Origin: Odontesthes bonariensis
Taxonomy: Eukaryota; Chordata; Actinopteri; Atheriniformes; Atherinopsidae
Length of the DNA stretch: 64,000 nt
Assembly (NCBI RefSeq): GCF_027942865.1
Contig: NC_134522.1
Location: 36,555,649 to 36,619,648 of the forward strand
Reading direction: 5' to 3'
Shown here: in pieces, positions 1 through 19,792 of the stretch
How the letters are laid out: the number at the start of each line of letters is the position of its first letter
How positions within the stretch are numbered: position 1 is the stretch's first letter
The notes under the pieces: generated by a model
Told to the model about the DNA's origin: nothing
What the model saw: only the letters and a program-made list of their open reading frames with translations
Databases searched by the model: none
Position numbers and translations under genes: made by a program

Positions 1-592
1 ACCCACTGTCAACAAAAACCCTTTACACACTTGATATATTCAACGTTGTTGTCTTCATTTGTCTGTTGGTGTGACTGCAGCATTTCACACTTGTGTTAGA
101 AATGTATAATGCTACTCGGTCTGACTAGGCTGGTTTGCCTCTGCACATTTTTCATGAAAAGCAGCAGAGAGCTCATTCAGACATGGAACTGAGTTGTTCA
201 GCTGCTATCAGATTAATGGAAAGCTGTGCAGCTCTGACAGGGGCTTTAGTGAAAACTAAATAATCAGGGCAAGAAAATGGAGCTGGTTCATGTCCCATAC
301 ATTTCAGGGACTGTTGGTTTTACTTTATAAATACGAGGGTAGTGTCAGCCATACCCAGCTAATAGGAGCAGAAATCTGATGGGACATTTCACTGGTCTAT
401 TAACTGTTGAGCAAACAAATGATGAAAGACAACAAAGAATGAAATCTAGACTGTTGGTATATCTGTTAGCTGAGTTTATTATTATTTTATCACTCTTTTT
501 ATTAGAAGTTTACTCAATATTTCTGAAATTTATTTGGCTTAAACATTGTTGTTTCATCTCACTGGTCACTGCCGTGTAGCTGGATTACAATG
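1..592. other. Intergenic, no gene recognised
   Basis: AT-rich sequence with only short open frames and no coding similarity that I recognise. It ends where the GGGCCTCATG-type terminus of a Harbinger-like remnant begins near 593. Confidence 0.5.
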
Positions 593-1014
593 GGCCTCAT
601 GCAAGAACATCTTTTTTTTTTGTACGAAGGTCTCGTACGAACACGCCACGTCAGATTCAACAAACGCTCTTGGGAAAAAGTGTGTAAACGACCTGCGTAA
701 TTTAAGTGCACGTGTACGAGGATAGTAGATTTGCATACTCCACGCCCAAAACAATACCATATAAAGCTGTGCTTCCTCTCTCCTGTGCCAGGAAGTGTTG
801 AGTCATGAGAATGGCATCAAGGCGCAAAAAGAACAACTTTAGGGGCTCTGAGACGGAAGTTCTGCTTTCAGAGATCCAGAAAAAAACGTGCAATCAGTTG
901 TTGCCTCATCATGATGGCTCTTTGATGGGGCGGTCCATGAGGGGGGTCTTGTGGCACCACACCTTCTGGTCTGCCTGGGCTGGTTCAGGTGGAGACCCTC
1001 GTTCATGGCAATAT
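593..1014 (+). mobile_element. PIF/Harbinger remnant, left part
   Basis: A DNA-transposon remnant opens at about 593 with GGGCCTCATGCAAGAAC, which resembles a fish Harbinger-type terminus. A short plus-strand frame from 811 starts MASRRKKNNFRGSETEVL, matching the Myb/SANT-like N-terminus of the DNA-binding protein that Harbinger elements encode beside the transposase. After about 890 the minus strand reads as the C-terminal tail of the transposase, so the interior of the element has been deleted. The copy is split after 1014; transposase sequence resumes at 2500-2650. Family assignment rests on remembered motifs. Confidence 0.55.
1001..1014. repeat. 14-bp direct repeat (target-site duplication), left copy
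   Basis: GTTCATGGCAATAT occurs here and again at 2500-2513. Joining the two flanks restores a continuous Harbinger transposase reading frame on the minus strand. The pair therefore looks like the target-site duplication of the retroposed material lying between them. Confidence 0.7.
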
Positions 1015-1035
1015 ATATATTTTTTCTTTATTATT

Positions 1036-2340
1036 TTTGGGGGCTTTTATGCCTTTAGGAAAGTTCATAGAGTCTTTATCTCGCTCTCGGTGGAAAAGGT
1101 CGCATTTTCTCTCTGCTCCTCCCTCCCTTTTTTTGCCCTGCTTCAGCGTGTCTGTGTCTTTGGAGCATCTTTTTACATATCAGACGAATTCAAGTATGAT
1201 GGATCTGGTCAGCTGGTCTCTCAACGCTATTGATCAAATTTTCTGTAATGCAAAGTTGGGGAAAGGAGAACCCTCATGCCCCGACGGGACATTCTTTGCT
1301 GGATACTCAATGGACGCCTGGGGGAAGTGGCGGATCGTGTGTTTGGCGATGCTGTCAGTCGAGGACGTCGAAGACGTGTACATATTCGGATTTATGATAC
1401 TCGGGTTCCTGCTGTTTGGAGTTGGAGGATACCTGGTATTTCACGAAATTAAGAGAACGTGGACAGCGTTCGATGGGGTCACGAGAGCAATCAACGCTCA
1501 GACTGAGATGCTACGTGAGCAGAATCGGAAGCTGGATGCGATCCTTACACAGGTTCGCAGGCTGGCTGAGATTCCTGGACTCAGAAGAGAAATGGAATAA
1601 CCTGGGAGAAAGGTTGATTGATCACTTGGACCGGGCGGAAAGGGTCCACATCCCACAAATTCGGCTGAATTCGGGACTTCGCCATGAGACAACCAGCAGA
1701 GACACGAAGACAGGCAGCACAATCAGTTGTCTGTCTGACCTAATTAAATTGTTATTCCAATCCGGCGCCCCACACTGGCCTTGTAGCCAGCTGCAAAATC
1801 GTTCTCCACGTTTGTTATGAAAACATGTGCTCTTCCCCATGTGCCCCCCCTCCCCTTCCGGAGACTCCTGTGAGAACTGTTGAACTGGCTGACATATTCC
1901 AACTCTGTCAAGGACAGTCGCCTGATAAATACACTCTGCGCAGACTTATTGAACACACACACATGCTCATTGATAACACACGCAATTCCTCACCTCTTCA
2001 CTGGTCCCATTGCTTAATGATGTTGTGTGTATGTGTTGCTTTTTGTGCTGAGTTTTTTTTGCGATCTCAAACTGTATCCTGATAAATGGTAAAGTGTGAA
2101 GTATGATTTTTTTTTTCTCCTCCTCTCACCTAATGTGGGTCCTTTCTTTTTCTTATTAAAGAGCGGCTGCGCTCTTCAATGAGCTGCGTGCCCTCTTTCT
2201 CCTGGCAGCGCACCGCAAGGAGCGCATGGCCATGGTCACCTGTCTCCCCTGTCTGTTTTTCATGTTTGTCTGTCCGGATGGGTGTACTGGAACTGTAATT
2301 TCGTTATGCTGTAAGGTGTAATGACAATAAATGCTATTCA
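1036..2340 (+). mobile_element. Retroposon-like cassette carrying a small membrane-protein ORF
   Basis: About 1.3 kb of unique-looking sequence lies inside a Harbinger remnant, next to a SINE. It has a leader of about 160 bases, one 134-codon ORF (1196-1600), a trailer of about 740 bases and a 3' end of the form GTAATGACAATAAATGC. That tail includes an AATAAA signal and resembles the tails of several fish non-LTR retroposons. No reverse transcriptase is visible. It could be a non-autonomous retroelement with its own small protein, or a retrocopy of a spliced cellular mRNA. There is no long poly(A) tail. I cannot name the family. Confidence 0.45.
1196..1600 (+). CDS. Small single-pass membrane protein, unknown family (134 aa)
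   Basis: I do not recognise this protein. The start is placed at the first of two adjacent ATG codons (1196). The same frame is open upstream to 989, but that part is low complexity and ends in T-rich leader sequence. The N-terminal half is soluble and cysteine-containing, with CPDGTFFAGYSMDAWGKWR at about residues 33-51. A hydrophobic stretch rich in Phe, Leu and Gly follows at about 69-87 and fits one transmembrane helix. A charged heptad-like segment, about 88-130, with TEMLREQNRKLDAIL reads as an amphipathic coiled coil, so the layout suggests an oligomerising anchored protein. It sits in a retroposon-like cassette with no partner gene. The frame is undamaged over 134 codons, which is notable amid decayed transposons. 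Function is unknown. Confidence 0.4.
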   Translation: MMDLVSWSLNAIDQIFCNAKLGKGEPSCPDGTFFAGYSMDAWGKWRIVCLAMLSVEDVEDVYIFGFMILGFLLFGVGGYLVFHEIKRTWTAFDGVTRAINAQTEMLREQNRKLDAILTQVRRLAEIPGLRREME

Positions 2341-2499
2341 TTTATTCATAGAGACAGGAAGCAGGGGGCAGAGAGAGGGGGAACGACATGCAGCACATGG
2401 CTGTCCGATGCGAGACTCGAACCGGGGCCAGCTGCATCGAGGACTATAGCCTCTGTACATGGGGCGCCTGCTCAACCCACTACGCCACGGACCACCCCA
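2341..2499 (-). mobile_element. tRNA-derived SINE
   Basis: Read on the minus strand, the copy begins GGTCCGTGGCGTAGTGGG, an A-box-like start. About 60 bases later it has a B box, GGTTCGAGTC, the internal RNA polymerase III promoter arrangement of tRNA-derived SINEs. Its 5' end abuts the 14-bp duplication at 2500. Its 3' end (CTATGAATAAATGA) meets the tail of the 1036-2340 cassette, so that cassette probably inserted into the SINE tail. Confidence 0.75.
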
Positions 2500-2650
2500 G
2501 TTCATGGCAATATTGTGCAAAACGCAGCATGCCAGAATAAATTGGCATGCCTTCTCTGGGCTATAGAGCAGATTGCCCCCCGCTGTATGGAGACACATCC
2601 ACCTGGCCTTCAGCTCGCCAATAGTGCGCTCCACAACGAGGAAAGACAAA
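2500..2650 (-). pseudogene. PIF/Harbinger transposase fragment
   Basis: The minus-strand translation contains VVERTIGELKARW, CLHTAGG, SPEKACQFI and CCVLHNIAMN. This is the C-terminal part of the DDE nuclease domain of Harbinger (HARBI1-like) transposases. The frame continues across the 1015-2499 insertion into about 890-1000. The copy is cut off near 2650 by a LINE fragment. It is a dead fragment without the catalytic acidic residues of the N-terminal part. Confidence 0.7.
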
Positions 2651-3150
2651 AGAGACCAAGACCAAAGAGCTGGTGGTGGACTTCAGGAGATCTAAAACCC
2701 CATACCAGTCAGTCTGCATTGATGGAGGGGAGATAGAGACTTTTCAGACCTGCAGATACCTGGTGGTGGTGCTGGATAATAAACTGGAGTGGTCTGCCAA
2801 CATAGACGCAGTGTACAGGAGGGGCCAGAGCCGTCTCTTTTTCCTGAGACGGCTCAGGTCCTTGAATGTCTGCAGTGATATGATGTGCATGTTTTATCAC
2901 ACTATCATTGAGAGTGCACTGTTCTATGCTGCTGTCTGCTGGGGGAGTTGCACTACAGACAAAAACTGTAGGCGCCTGGACAAACTGGTGAAAAAGGCTG
3001 GTTCTGTTGTAGGCAGAAGGCTGGACCCTCTCACTGCTGTGGTGGAGAAACGGATGAGGAGGAAATTATATTCTGTTTTGCAGAATAATGAACATCCTCT
3101 CCACAGCATCCTGGCAGGACAGAGGACAACATCTCACTTCAGACTGGAAC
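2651..3150 (+). pseudogene. Non-LTR retrotransposon RT C-terminal fragment
   Basis: An open plus-strand frame encodes the C-terminal part of a LINE ORF2 protein. It contains ELVVDFRRSK, then a CRYL motif followed by LDNKLEWSANIDAVYR. Next come RLFFLRRLRS, a YHTIIESALFYAAVCWG segment and LDKLVKKAGSVVGRRLDPL. These are typical of the post-RT region of jockey/I-group LINEs common in fish. The 5' part, including the catalytic YxDD, is missing, and the 3' end is replaced by an L2-type fragment at about 3151. The clade assignment is uncertain. Confidence 0.65.
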
Positions 3151-3652
3151 ATTTCCAAAGGCCTTAAAAACTGCTGTCATTAAGCCTCTTCTTAAGAAGA
3201 GCAGTCTTGATGCCACTACTGAACAACTACCGGCCCATATCAAACTTGACATTCTTAGGCAAAGTCCTAGAAAAAGTTGTATACCAACAGCTTAGTGACT
3301 TTCTCCTGTCTAACAATGCTTTTGATACTTTTCAATCAGGCTTTAGGCCCCACCACAGCACTGAGACAGCTCTGATCAAGGTGACAAATGACATCCGCCT
3401 GAACACAGACGCAGGCAAAGTCTCAGTCTTAGTTCTGCTGGACCTGAGTGCTGCCTTTGACACAGTTGACCATGTGATCTTATTACAGAGGTTAGAAGAC
3501 TGGGTGTGAATCTCTGGTCGTGCTTTAAACTGGTTCAAGTCCTATCTGGAGGACAGAAAATATTTTGTTGAAATTGGTAACTGTGTCTCAGACCAAATGG
3601 CTATAACCTGTGGGGTTCCCCAGGGGTCAATCCTGGGACCCCTATTGTTCAA
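3151..3652 (+). pseudogene. L2-type LINE reverse transcriptase fragment
   Basis: The translation includes PLLKKS, NYRPISNL, FQSGFRPHHSTETAL, VLLDLSAAFDTVDH and, after an in-frame stop near 3507, WFKSYLEDR and GVPQGSILGPLLF. These are the RT fingers and palm of the L2 clade. The fragment stops just before the YADD motif, so it lacks the catalytic centre. It belongs to a different L2 subfamily from the long copy at 13.6-17.1 kb. Confidence 0.8.
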
Positions 3653-3659
3653 TGGTTGG

Positions 3660-5098
3660 TTGTTTTGAGAGGGAGGGAGCGGGGCCAAAAGACAAAGATT
3701 TCAATTTACTGGTCCATCCTTGTTCCCACCCTCACCCATGATCACAAATTTGGAAATTGACCAAAAAGTGAGATTGCAGATAGTGGCTGAAATTTTCTAT
3801 ACCCACTTTATCCAATTCTGAGTTTCAGGGGGGTTGCAGCCTGTCCTAGCTCCCATCAGATGAGAGGCAGGGACCCTAGACAGGTTCCCAGTCCATTAGT
3901 GAGATGTAAAATGCACAAAATAGTACCACAATATTTAGTGATAGTCCCCTGATATGACAAGCCACACCAGCTTTTCATGTTAGGAGTCGTTGACAAAGGT
4001 ACCAAAAGGATCATTGAAGATGTGACAAGAACACAGCTGCAGGTTTTTAGGCAGCCGTGTTTGCCATGTCCGTTATCTTTGAAAGCTGTGAAGACTTGCT
4101 TCACCTCCTTTGTGCCTTTTGAAATGAAAACAACCAAATAGGGTCTATCTGGCTCTAAAATGTTACCTTCACTGCTGACAAGTAAATGCATTAACATTTT
4201 TGAAACTGCGACTGTTGAGCTTGGGCATTTGGACACCATCAACCTAAAATATATTTTGCATGTAAAGTAATAGCAGTCACTATATTTCAAAGTGTGTGAT
4301 GAACTTTTGAGAATTTCTAAAATGATATTTTACTCGTACATGGTAATAAGAACATATTAAAGTCTATAAGAGTCAGGGTTTCCTTTTCTTGCCTGTTACT
4401 AACGGTTGCTAAATATAAGTATATTTACAGGGTTTAGGATTTATCTGATCAGCTATTTTGCTGTGTTTCTACTAAGAGCCCACTCGGAGTAGATGTAAGT
4501 GGCGTTTGTGAACATTATTATAATATTACAGTATGAAAGGTGGCTTCAGTAACTGTCTGTACTGACACACTGTACCCATGTACTCGATTTTCTTCCTGAT
4601 AATATGGTGACGCTGTTGATCTATAAAAGTTGAAAGACTTGATACATTATCTTGACTGATGGAGCTCCAGTGTAAAACTATGATGTGTGTATGTGAGTGA
4701 TATATGGAGATGTAACCATTTGTCAGAAATGACACACTTTCCGATTGGTGCCAGTGAATCAATCAAATGATTAATCAGTCAAAACCTAAGCGTGTTCAAT
4801 TTGCCATCTCGCACACACACTCCATTCAAAATTTTAGGACATTTCACTCCATACAACCCAAAACTTGTGAAGCACCATTTCACAGTGGTATTGTCAGATC
4901 GGTTAGAACTTGCTCATGATGTGCTGACTGTCCACACTGGAAGACAGTGAAAAGCAGGTTTTCAGAGCATATGAACTGAAATAGGATGGACTGCGTTTCC
5001 CAGAGTTCCCTTTGAGGGTCACAGGTCAAACGGAGGGCTGTTTGACTCTTTAGATGCAACATGTGTTTGTCTTTAGCCCGAAGATGATGAAGACTGGA
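3660..5098. other. Intergenic stretch, nothing convincing
   Basis: Mostly AT-rich sequence. A 144-codon minus-strand open frame (3856-4290) has no domain I can recognise, and its end overlaps a repeat-like stretch around 3840-3900, so I do not call it a gene. This stretch should hold the 3' UTR of the minus-strand GPCR gene that ends at 5099. Confidence 0.4.
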
Positions 5099-8000
5099 TC
5101 ACAGAGGTGTTGGTGCTTCCGGTGATGATGGAGGACGGGCATCCATTGTGCTGGTTGTTGTGCTGATTCGATTGGCTGTGTTCAGGTGGATGGCAGAGCT
5201 CTGGGGGCGCGACTCCAGTGACGTCCCTGAACATCTCAGAATAAGCCTGCCGAAACTCCTGTGCACTGCTGCTCTGTACCTGCTGGAGTCAGAGAGGGGG
5301 GCAGGGGGACAGAAGTCGTGGTTCCATCCAATTACTGCTTCTAATGAACTCATGAACTAATCTTACACTTAAGGAATGGGAGTAATCTACAGAATCATCA
5401 CTCAAGATGGACTTTGAAGTCTTACTCACGTCTGCGTCATGCAGGTGATCCAGGGGTTTAGGGCGGCGCTGGTCAGAACCAGCCAGGTGGACAGGGCCGA
5501 GGCCACAGCTGGACTCGGCTCCCCGCTGAACGTCTCATACAGACACACTGAAATGTATGGCAGCCAGCACACCAGCAAACACCCTGCAGCCGGAGAGGAA
5601 ACGGTTTTTACAGGATCATGGCAGCTGCGGACACATGCTGGCTGCCCACAGACAGGCTGCTGCCCACAGACGGGCTGCTGTCCACAGACAGGCTGCTGCC
5701 CACAGACGGGCTGCTGCCCACAGACGGGCTGCTGCCCACAGACAGGCTGCTGCCCACAGACGGGCTGCTGCCCACAGACGGGCTGCTGTCCACAGACGGG
5801 CTGCTGCCCACAGACGGGCTGCTGCCCACAGACGGGCTGCTGCCCACAGACGGGCTGCCCACAGACAGGCTGCTGCCCACAGACAGGCTGCTGCCCACAG
5901 ACGGGCTGCCCACAGACAGGCTGCTGCCCACAGACAGGCTGCTGCCCACAGACGGGCTGCCCACAGACAGGCTGCTGCCCACAGACGGGCTGCCCACAGA
6001 CGGGCTGCCCACAGACAGGCTGCTGCCCACAGACAGGCTGCTGCCCACAGACGGGCTGCCCACAGACAGGCTGCTGCCCACAGACGGGCTGCCCACAGAC
6101 AGGCTGCTGCCCACAGACAGGCTGCTGCCCACAGACAGGCTGCTGCCCACAGACGGGCTGCCCACAGACAGGCTGCTGCCCACAGACGGGCTGCCCACAG
6201 ACGGGCTGCCCACAGACAGGCTGCTGCCCACAGACAGGCTGCTGCCCACAGACAGGCTGCTGCCCGCGGACGGGCTGCTGCCCACAGACGGGCTGCCCAC
6301 AGACAGGCTGCTGCCCACAGACAGGCTGCTGCCCGCGGACGGGCTGCTGCCCACAGACGGCTGCTGCCCACGGACAGGCTGCTGCCCACAGACAGGCCAG
6401 CTGTTAAAGTTGGGAGGCTAGTTCAAAGACTGCACATCTGGGGGCCAGAAGAAGCAACTTTCACTACAAACCCTGTCACTGATGATCAGGGTGACTGAAC
6501 CTGGAGCTGGTAGAAACACATTTCACTGGAACAAAGTCATAGCAGCTTAAAATGGTGGTCAGAACAGAATCTTTTTGGATAGGTGAAGACCTTTGACCCT
6601 CTCTGGGTTTGATTGTAAGAAGGATAATAACAGTGAATTCTGATCCTCAGTCACCACAGTTACATGCACAGATGAGTCAGTTAGTTACAGCTCCACCTGG
6701 CCCTCTAACTGGAGCAGCAGCAGAATCCAGTTACAGACTAAAGTCTGATGCTGTGACACTTTCTCTGTAGGAGATCATGTGAGCACAGCTGAATCTGCTG
6801 CACAGATCTTGTCTTTGAGTTACTTAAATGGGGATTCTGTCAGGTGAGGCTGCGGTTCTGAAATCAGGATTTTATTAGAGCAGAGCGACAGTCTGGAAAT
6901 GCTTTGTGACCTCCTCTCATGTTCAGCTACTTGACAAAAGAAAAACATGTGAATAAGTATTAATATACATTTACACCTTACTGTGTGTACCTGCTCTTTT
7001 AGTAAAGACCCATTTAAGTCTAGTTGAGCATGAACATGTGGGTGCGATTCAATCCCTCCAACATTATCTGGATGCATTAGTCTGGTTTTGAGAGGCTCAA
7101 TTTCTGTTAAGCTGTTGAGCCCAATCAGCCTGTATGAGGGCTGAATGACATGCATCATCACCTACTGTAAAATAATAATAAAACATGACAATGGTGTTTA
7201 TTTTCATAAAGTTCCCGAGACACCAAAAAGATGCGTTTGAACCTTATTATGACGGAGTAATTCTTGTCTAGTTGAGTCTTTTTTGCAGATTGTGTGTTAT
7301 CCTGGACACCACTACTTCACCTCTGCTGTTTGTGTGCTGTCCATACATGAAGCTTCTGTTCCATGATGTTTGCTGGCTTGCTCTTACACACTTTAACACA
7401 AGCTGTTGTCCAAGCTGAGGCCTGTAAAATATTTTCTTTAAAGATTTTCAATGCATTTTCATTTAACAGCAACAACTGCTTTTAAAGTCAGCATCAGACT
7501 CTAGTGATGTTGGTTATTGAAGAGTCTCGTGTTGCCTGGAGTTAGTTTGAGTGGAAAGTGACTTCATCCTGCTGGAAAACACTGAGTACTAATTGTTGAT
7601 ATCTGAAAACTGTATTTCCGTATTTTCCTCTGAACGTCACTCTATAACAAGTGTTTTGGATGTCTGCTAAGAATCTTGATAAAGGTCTGAAGGCTGTAGC
7701 TAAAGTTGTGGCTTTAGCTGTAACCAACAGAATGAGTTTGTAAGGATGTGAGGGCAGCTGAGCTGCACCACTGACCAATCAGGGCACAAGGCGGACTCAC
7801 CTGAGGTTGTGACCATCACTATAGAGCTCCTCAGGTAATTGTTGGCAGGAACATGGAAGCAGTGCAGCTCATTACACATGAACGTTCCTCTTCTGGCCTG
7901 CTTCCTGGCAACGTAGACTATATATCCATACAGAGAGCACATGGTGAGGATGGGCGCCACAATGCTCACCACCATCCACAGCACCACAAAGCACTGGCTG

Positions 8001-8497
8001 TCAGGACTGAAGTCTGGGCAGCACAGGAACCGGGACTCATTGTAGACGTAACTGCCGAAACCCAACAACGGTAAGGAGGCATTCACCAGGCAGAACAGCC
8101 AGACGGAGACCACCACCACCCGGCTCCTCCTCTTGGTCCAGATGCTGCAGTAGCTCAGGGCAAAGCACATCTCTGTGAACCTGTCCACAGTGGCCCAAGT
8201 TAGCGACTGGATGGAGGCGGTCTGCAGGAGCAGGAAGAGGAAAGCACTGCCCTGACACAAGCCACCCTCACTGGGGTATCCGGCAGGCCAGGACAGGGTG
8301 TTGTGGACTCCGAAGGGGAGGGTGGAGAGTCCCAGGGCCAGGTCGCTGAGGCTGAAGCTCAGGGTGAGGCCCAGCGTGTCAGACTGGAGTTCCTTGTTGA
8401 GGAGCAGCACCAGCAGGAGCAGAAGGTTCCCACTCACTGAGGCCACACTGGACAGCACCATCAGAGCAGCATACAGGGTTCTCAGAGCAGCCTCCAT
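5099..8497 (-). CDS. Class A (rhodopsin-like) GPCR, orphan-like, 3 exons, 344 aa
   Basis: Spliced minus-strand gene. Exon 1 is 8497-7801, ending at GTGAGT; exon 2 is 5583-5430; exon 3 is 5282-5099, stop TGA. Frames join exactly to give 344 residues. All seven helices are visible: GN in TM1 (N24), SLSD in TM2 (D52), C81 before TM3, DRF instead of DRY at 105-107, W133 in TM4, CWLPY in TM6 (238-242) and NPWIT in place of NPxxY (275-279). The second loop has an N-glycosylation site (N153) and cysteines at 159, 160 and 169. A conserved-looking third loop reads RRGTFMCNELHCF. Exon 1 stops inside TM6. The protein should be a plasma-membrane receptor; the ligand is unknown. TM6-TM7 spacing recalls the GPR21/GPR52/GPR161 group, but I cannot name it. 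Intron 1 carries a minisatellite. Confidence 0.8.
5634..6400. repeat. 18/15-bp minisatellite in GPCR intron 1
   Basis: About 45 head-to-tail copies of an 18-bp unit, GGCTGCTGCCCACAGACR. They are interspersed with 15-bp copies lacking one CTG, plus a few variants (TGTCCACAGAC, GCCCGCGGAC). The array ends about 50 bases from the minus-strand 3' splice site of GPCR exon 2. No unit contains a stop in most frames, so it yields spurious open frames of 250-320 codons on both strands. Confidence 0.95.
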
Positions 8498-8499
8498 CT

Positions 8500-9511
8500 T
8501 TACACCGACTCTGAGGACATGATATATGTCACTGATTCTATCACTGATCAGACTCTTTTACACCCGCTGTCCTCTGAATGCTGTTTCAGAGGACAGACTG
8601 AGCATCACTGACCATCACTGAGCATCACTGACCATCAGAGTGCTGGCTGAGGAAGGCCATGACGTGTTACCTCCTGAGATCATGGAGCCCACCTGAGCCT
8701 CAGCCTCCTGCTCTTCCAAAGGCGGATGTTTGGGTTGAGTAGTTTTAGTGTTGCATTGTCTTTTGCTCTGTAAGCACTGAGTTACACTTGTGTTCAGATT
8801 GAGAGTAGCTTATGGTCACATCATTTATCTCCAACAGGTATCCAGAACTGGTTGTTATTGTATCAGTGTAAACAGAAGAAGAGAAACTTCTGAGAAACTG
8901 AAACGGTTTTCATTCTTTTCTGCTGGACTCGCAGCATCCTCCGTGATGTTCCACAGCCCAGAGGCTGAGCCCTGGATGGTTGTTTCTCACCACAGAGATG
9001 GGATCAGCAGGGTTCACCTCAGCTGTGATGAGCCACAACAGGGAGCCACCTGTCAGGGAAAATAAGAGATGCTGAGACAACCATCAGCTTGGCTTCTTTG
9101 GACTGAACCTTTCCACAGATTTCCCTGTTCAGGAGTCTGGATCAGTTCCCAGCTCCTGAAAGTCCTCCTGACCCGGGACGCTGTGCAGACAGATCCTGGA
9201 TCCTCCCGATAACACAGAGAGCTGACAGATCCTTGTGTTGGTCAAAGACGCACAGCTGAAAGTGTTGTCAAAAACTGTTCCTTTTTCAGCTGTTGCAGCT
9301 CCACCTGGAAGTGAGAAGGTTCAGCTTAGACAGATGAAGACAACAAGCAGGAGTCCAGTCAAAGTTCCATGTTGTCCATCAGAAAGCTGCTCTCTGTCTG
9401 ATTTGCTGTGTGTGTGAACAGGTGAGCAAAGACTGCAGGGGGTGTGTCCACAGGGAGGGTTGCCATGGCACACCTGTCAATCACATACTGAGATGATGAG
9501 GACGATGACGG
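8500..9511. other. GPCR 5' flank and intergenic DNA
   Basis: This stretch should contain the promoter and 5' UTR of the minus-strand GPCR. No convincing TATA box or CpG island is visible. 8590-8640 has a small tandem (CATCACTGAGCATCACTGAC). No upstream sec23a exon was found here despite looking for one. Confidence 0.4.
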
Positions 9512-9512
9512 A

Positions 9513-9554
<42 letters not shown>
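9512..9554. repeat. (CA)n microsatellite
   Basis: An uninterrupted CA dinucleotide run of about 20 repeats. Confidence 0.95.
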
Positions 9555-9558
<4 letters not shown>

Positions 9559-10243
9559 ATCTGCTGACAGTAAAGTCAATATTACCTGAACATCTAATAT
9601 CCTGTGTGGGTTAGTGTGGACAAAGAGAGGTTTAAACCACCTTAGTGAGGACATTCTGCTTTGCAGAGACATTTTATCCATGTGCTGCCCTTAAACATCC
9701 TTTTAAAGACCTAAATGTAACTTTAGGACAACATCACAACAAGCAGATGTTCCAGAACAGACTTTCCAGAGCATATAAGGACAGGTTGAGGTGACACTGG
9801 TTCAGATGCAGCCCCCTGGCCTGTGGCTGCAGTATGTCCTCACAGAGATGGGACATGCAGGGCAGTGTTTGTGTGTGCCTGACTCAGGTAATAACAGGTG
9901 CACAGGTGTGCAGTCATTATGGTGGAGGTGCACCTCAGATCCCTGAGGGTTCAGAACGTGGTGCTGCTGGAAGGCTGCACTCTGAGCTGCTGCACTTTAG
10001 TGACTCCAGGAGCTCAGAACCATGCTGCTGCTGTGCAGAATCCCCGTGACTCACAAGTTCATCCCACAACGAATAACATACAGACAACTGTAAACCTGTC
10101 AAGAACAAAGGAACCACTGAGAACCAGACAGAACATTTCCGTCAGTATTTGTTTTTATTCGGTTGGAGTTTGGCTGTCAGAGTTTTCCCATCAGATGAAA
10201 GAATCTTTGAAAGGTGTTTTTCTTTCCACCGCTGCCTTGTGCT

Positions 10244-10422
10244 CGTTCAGGACGGGACATTAGCCATTTGTATGGGCCCTGTTCTACAGACTCTGTTACA
10301 TTGGACCGATTGGGAATTGAATGCATTTGATTGGATTGGATTCTAATTGGCTAGAATTAGCCTGTATCTTTGAAGTGCCCTGAGGTTACATTTGCTGTGA
10401 TAAAACTGAATTTAATTGATTC
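10244..10422 (+). mobile_element. Degenerate L2 LINE 3' end
   Basis: The order TCAGGACGGGACATT, GGACCGATTGGGAATTGAAT, CTAATTGGCTAGAATTAG and AAGTGCCCTGAGGTTACA parallels the 3' UTR of the long L2 copy at 16860-17100. The tail is ACTGAATTTAATTGATT. It is old and diverged, and lies about 130 bases upstream of the first visible sec23a exon. Confidence 0.6.
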
Positions 10423-10439
10423 CTTTCTTTCATTTTTAA

Positions 10440-19792
<9,353 letters not shown>

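Noticed and set aside
3856..4290. 144-codon minus-strand frame
   Set aside because: No domain, signal or family resemblance; one end overlaps repeat-like sequence. Not enough to call a gene.
5439..6498. Open frames of 248-322 codons of CCPQTG or HRQAAA type
   Set aside because: An 18/15-bp minisatellite; the real coding sequence here is on the minus strand at 5430-5583 (GPCR exon 2).
8900..9400. Possible exons on the minus strand (a short Trp-Leu-Ile-Thr-Ala-Glu-Val-type frame preceded by CCTGACAG)
   Set aside because: The acceptor-like site has no matching downstream donor in phase and the frame soon stops; it does not match sec23a or the GPCR.
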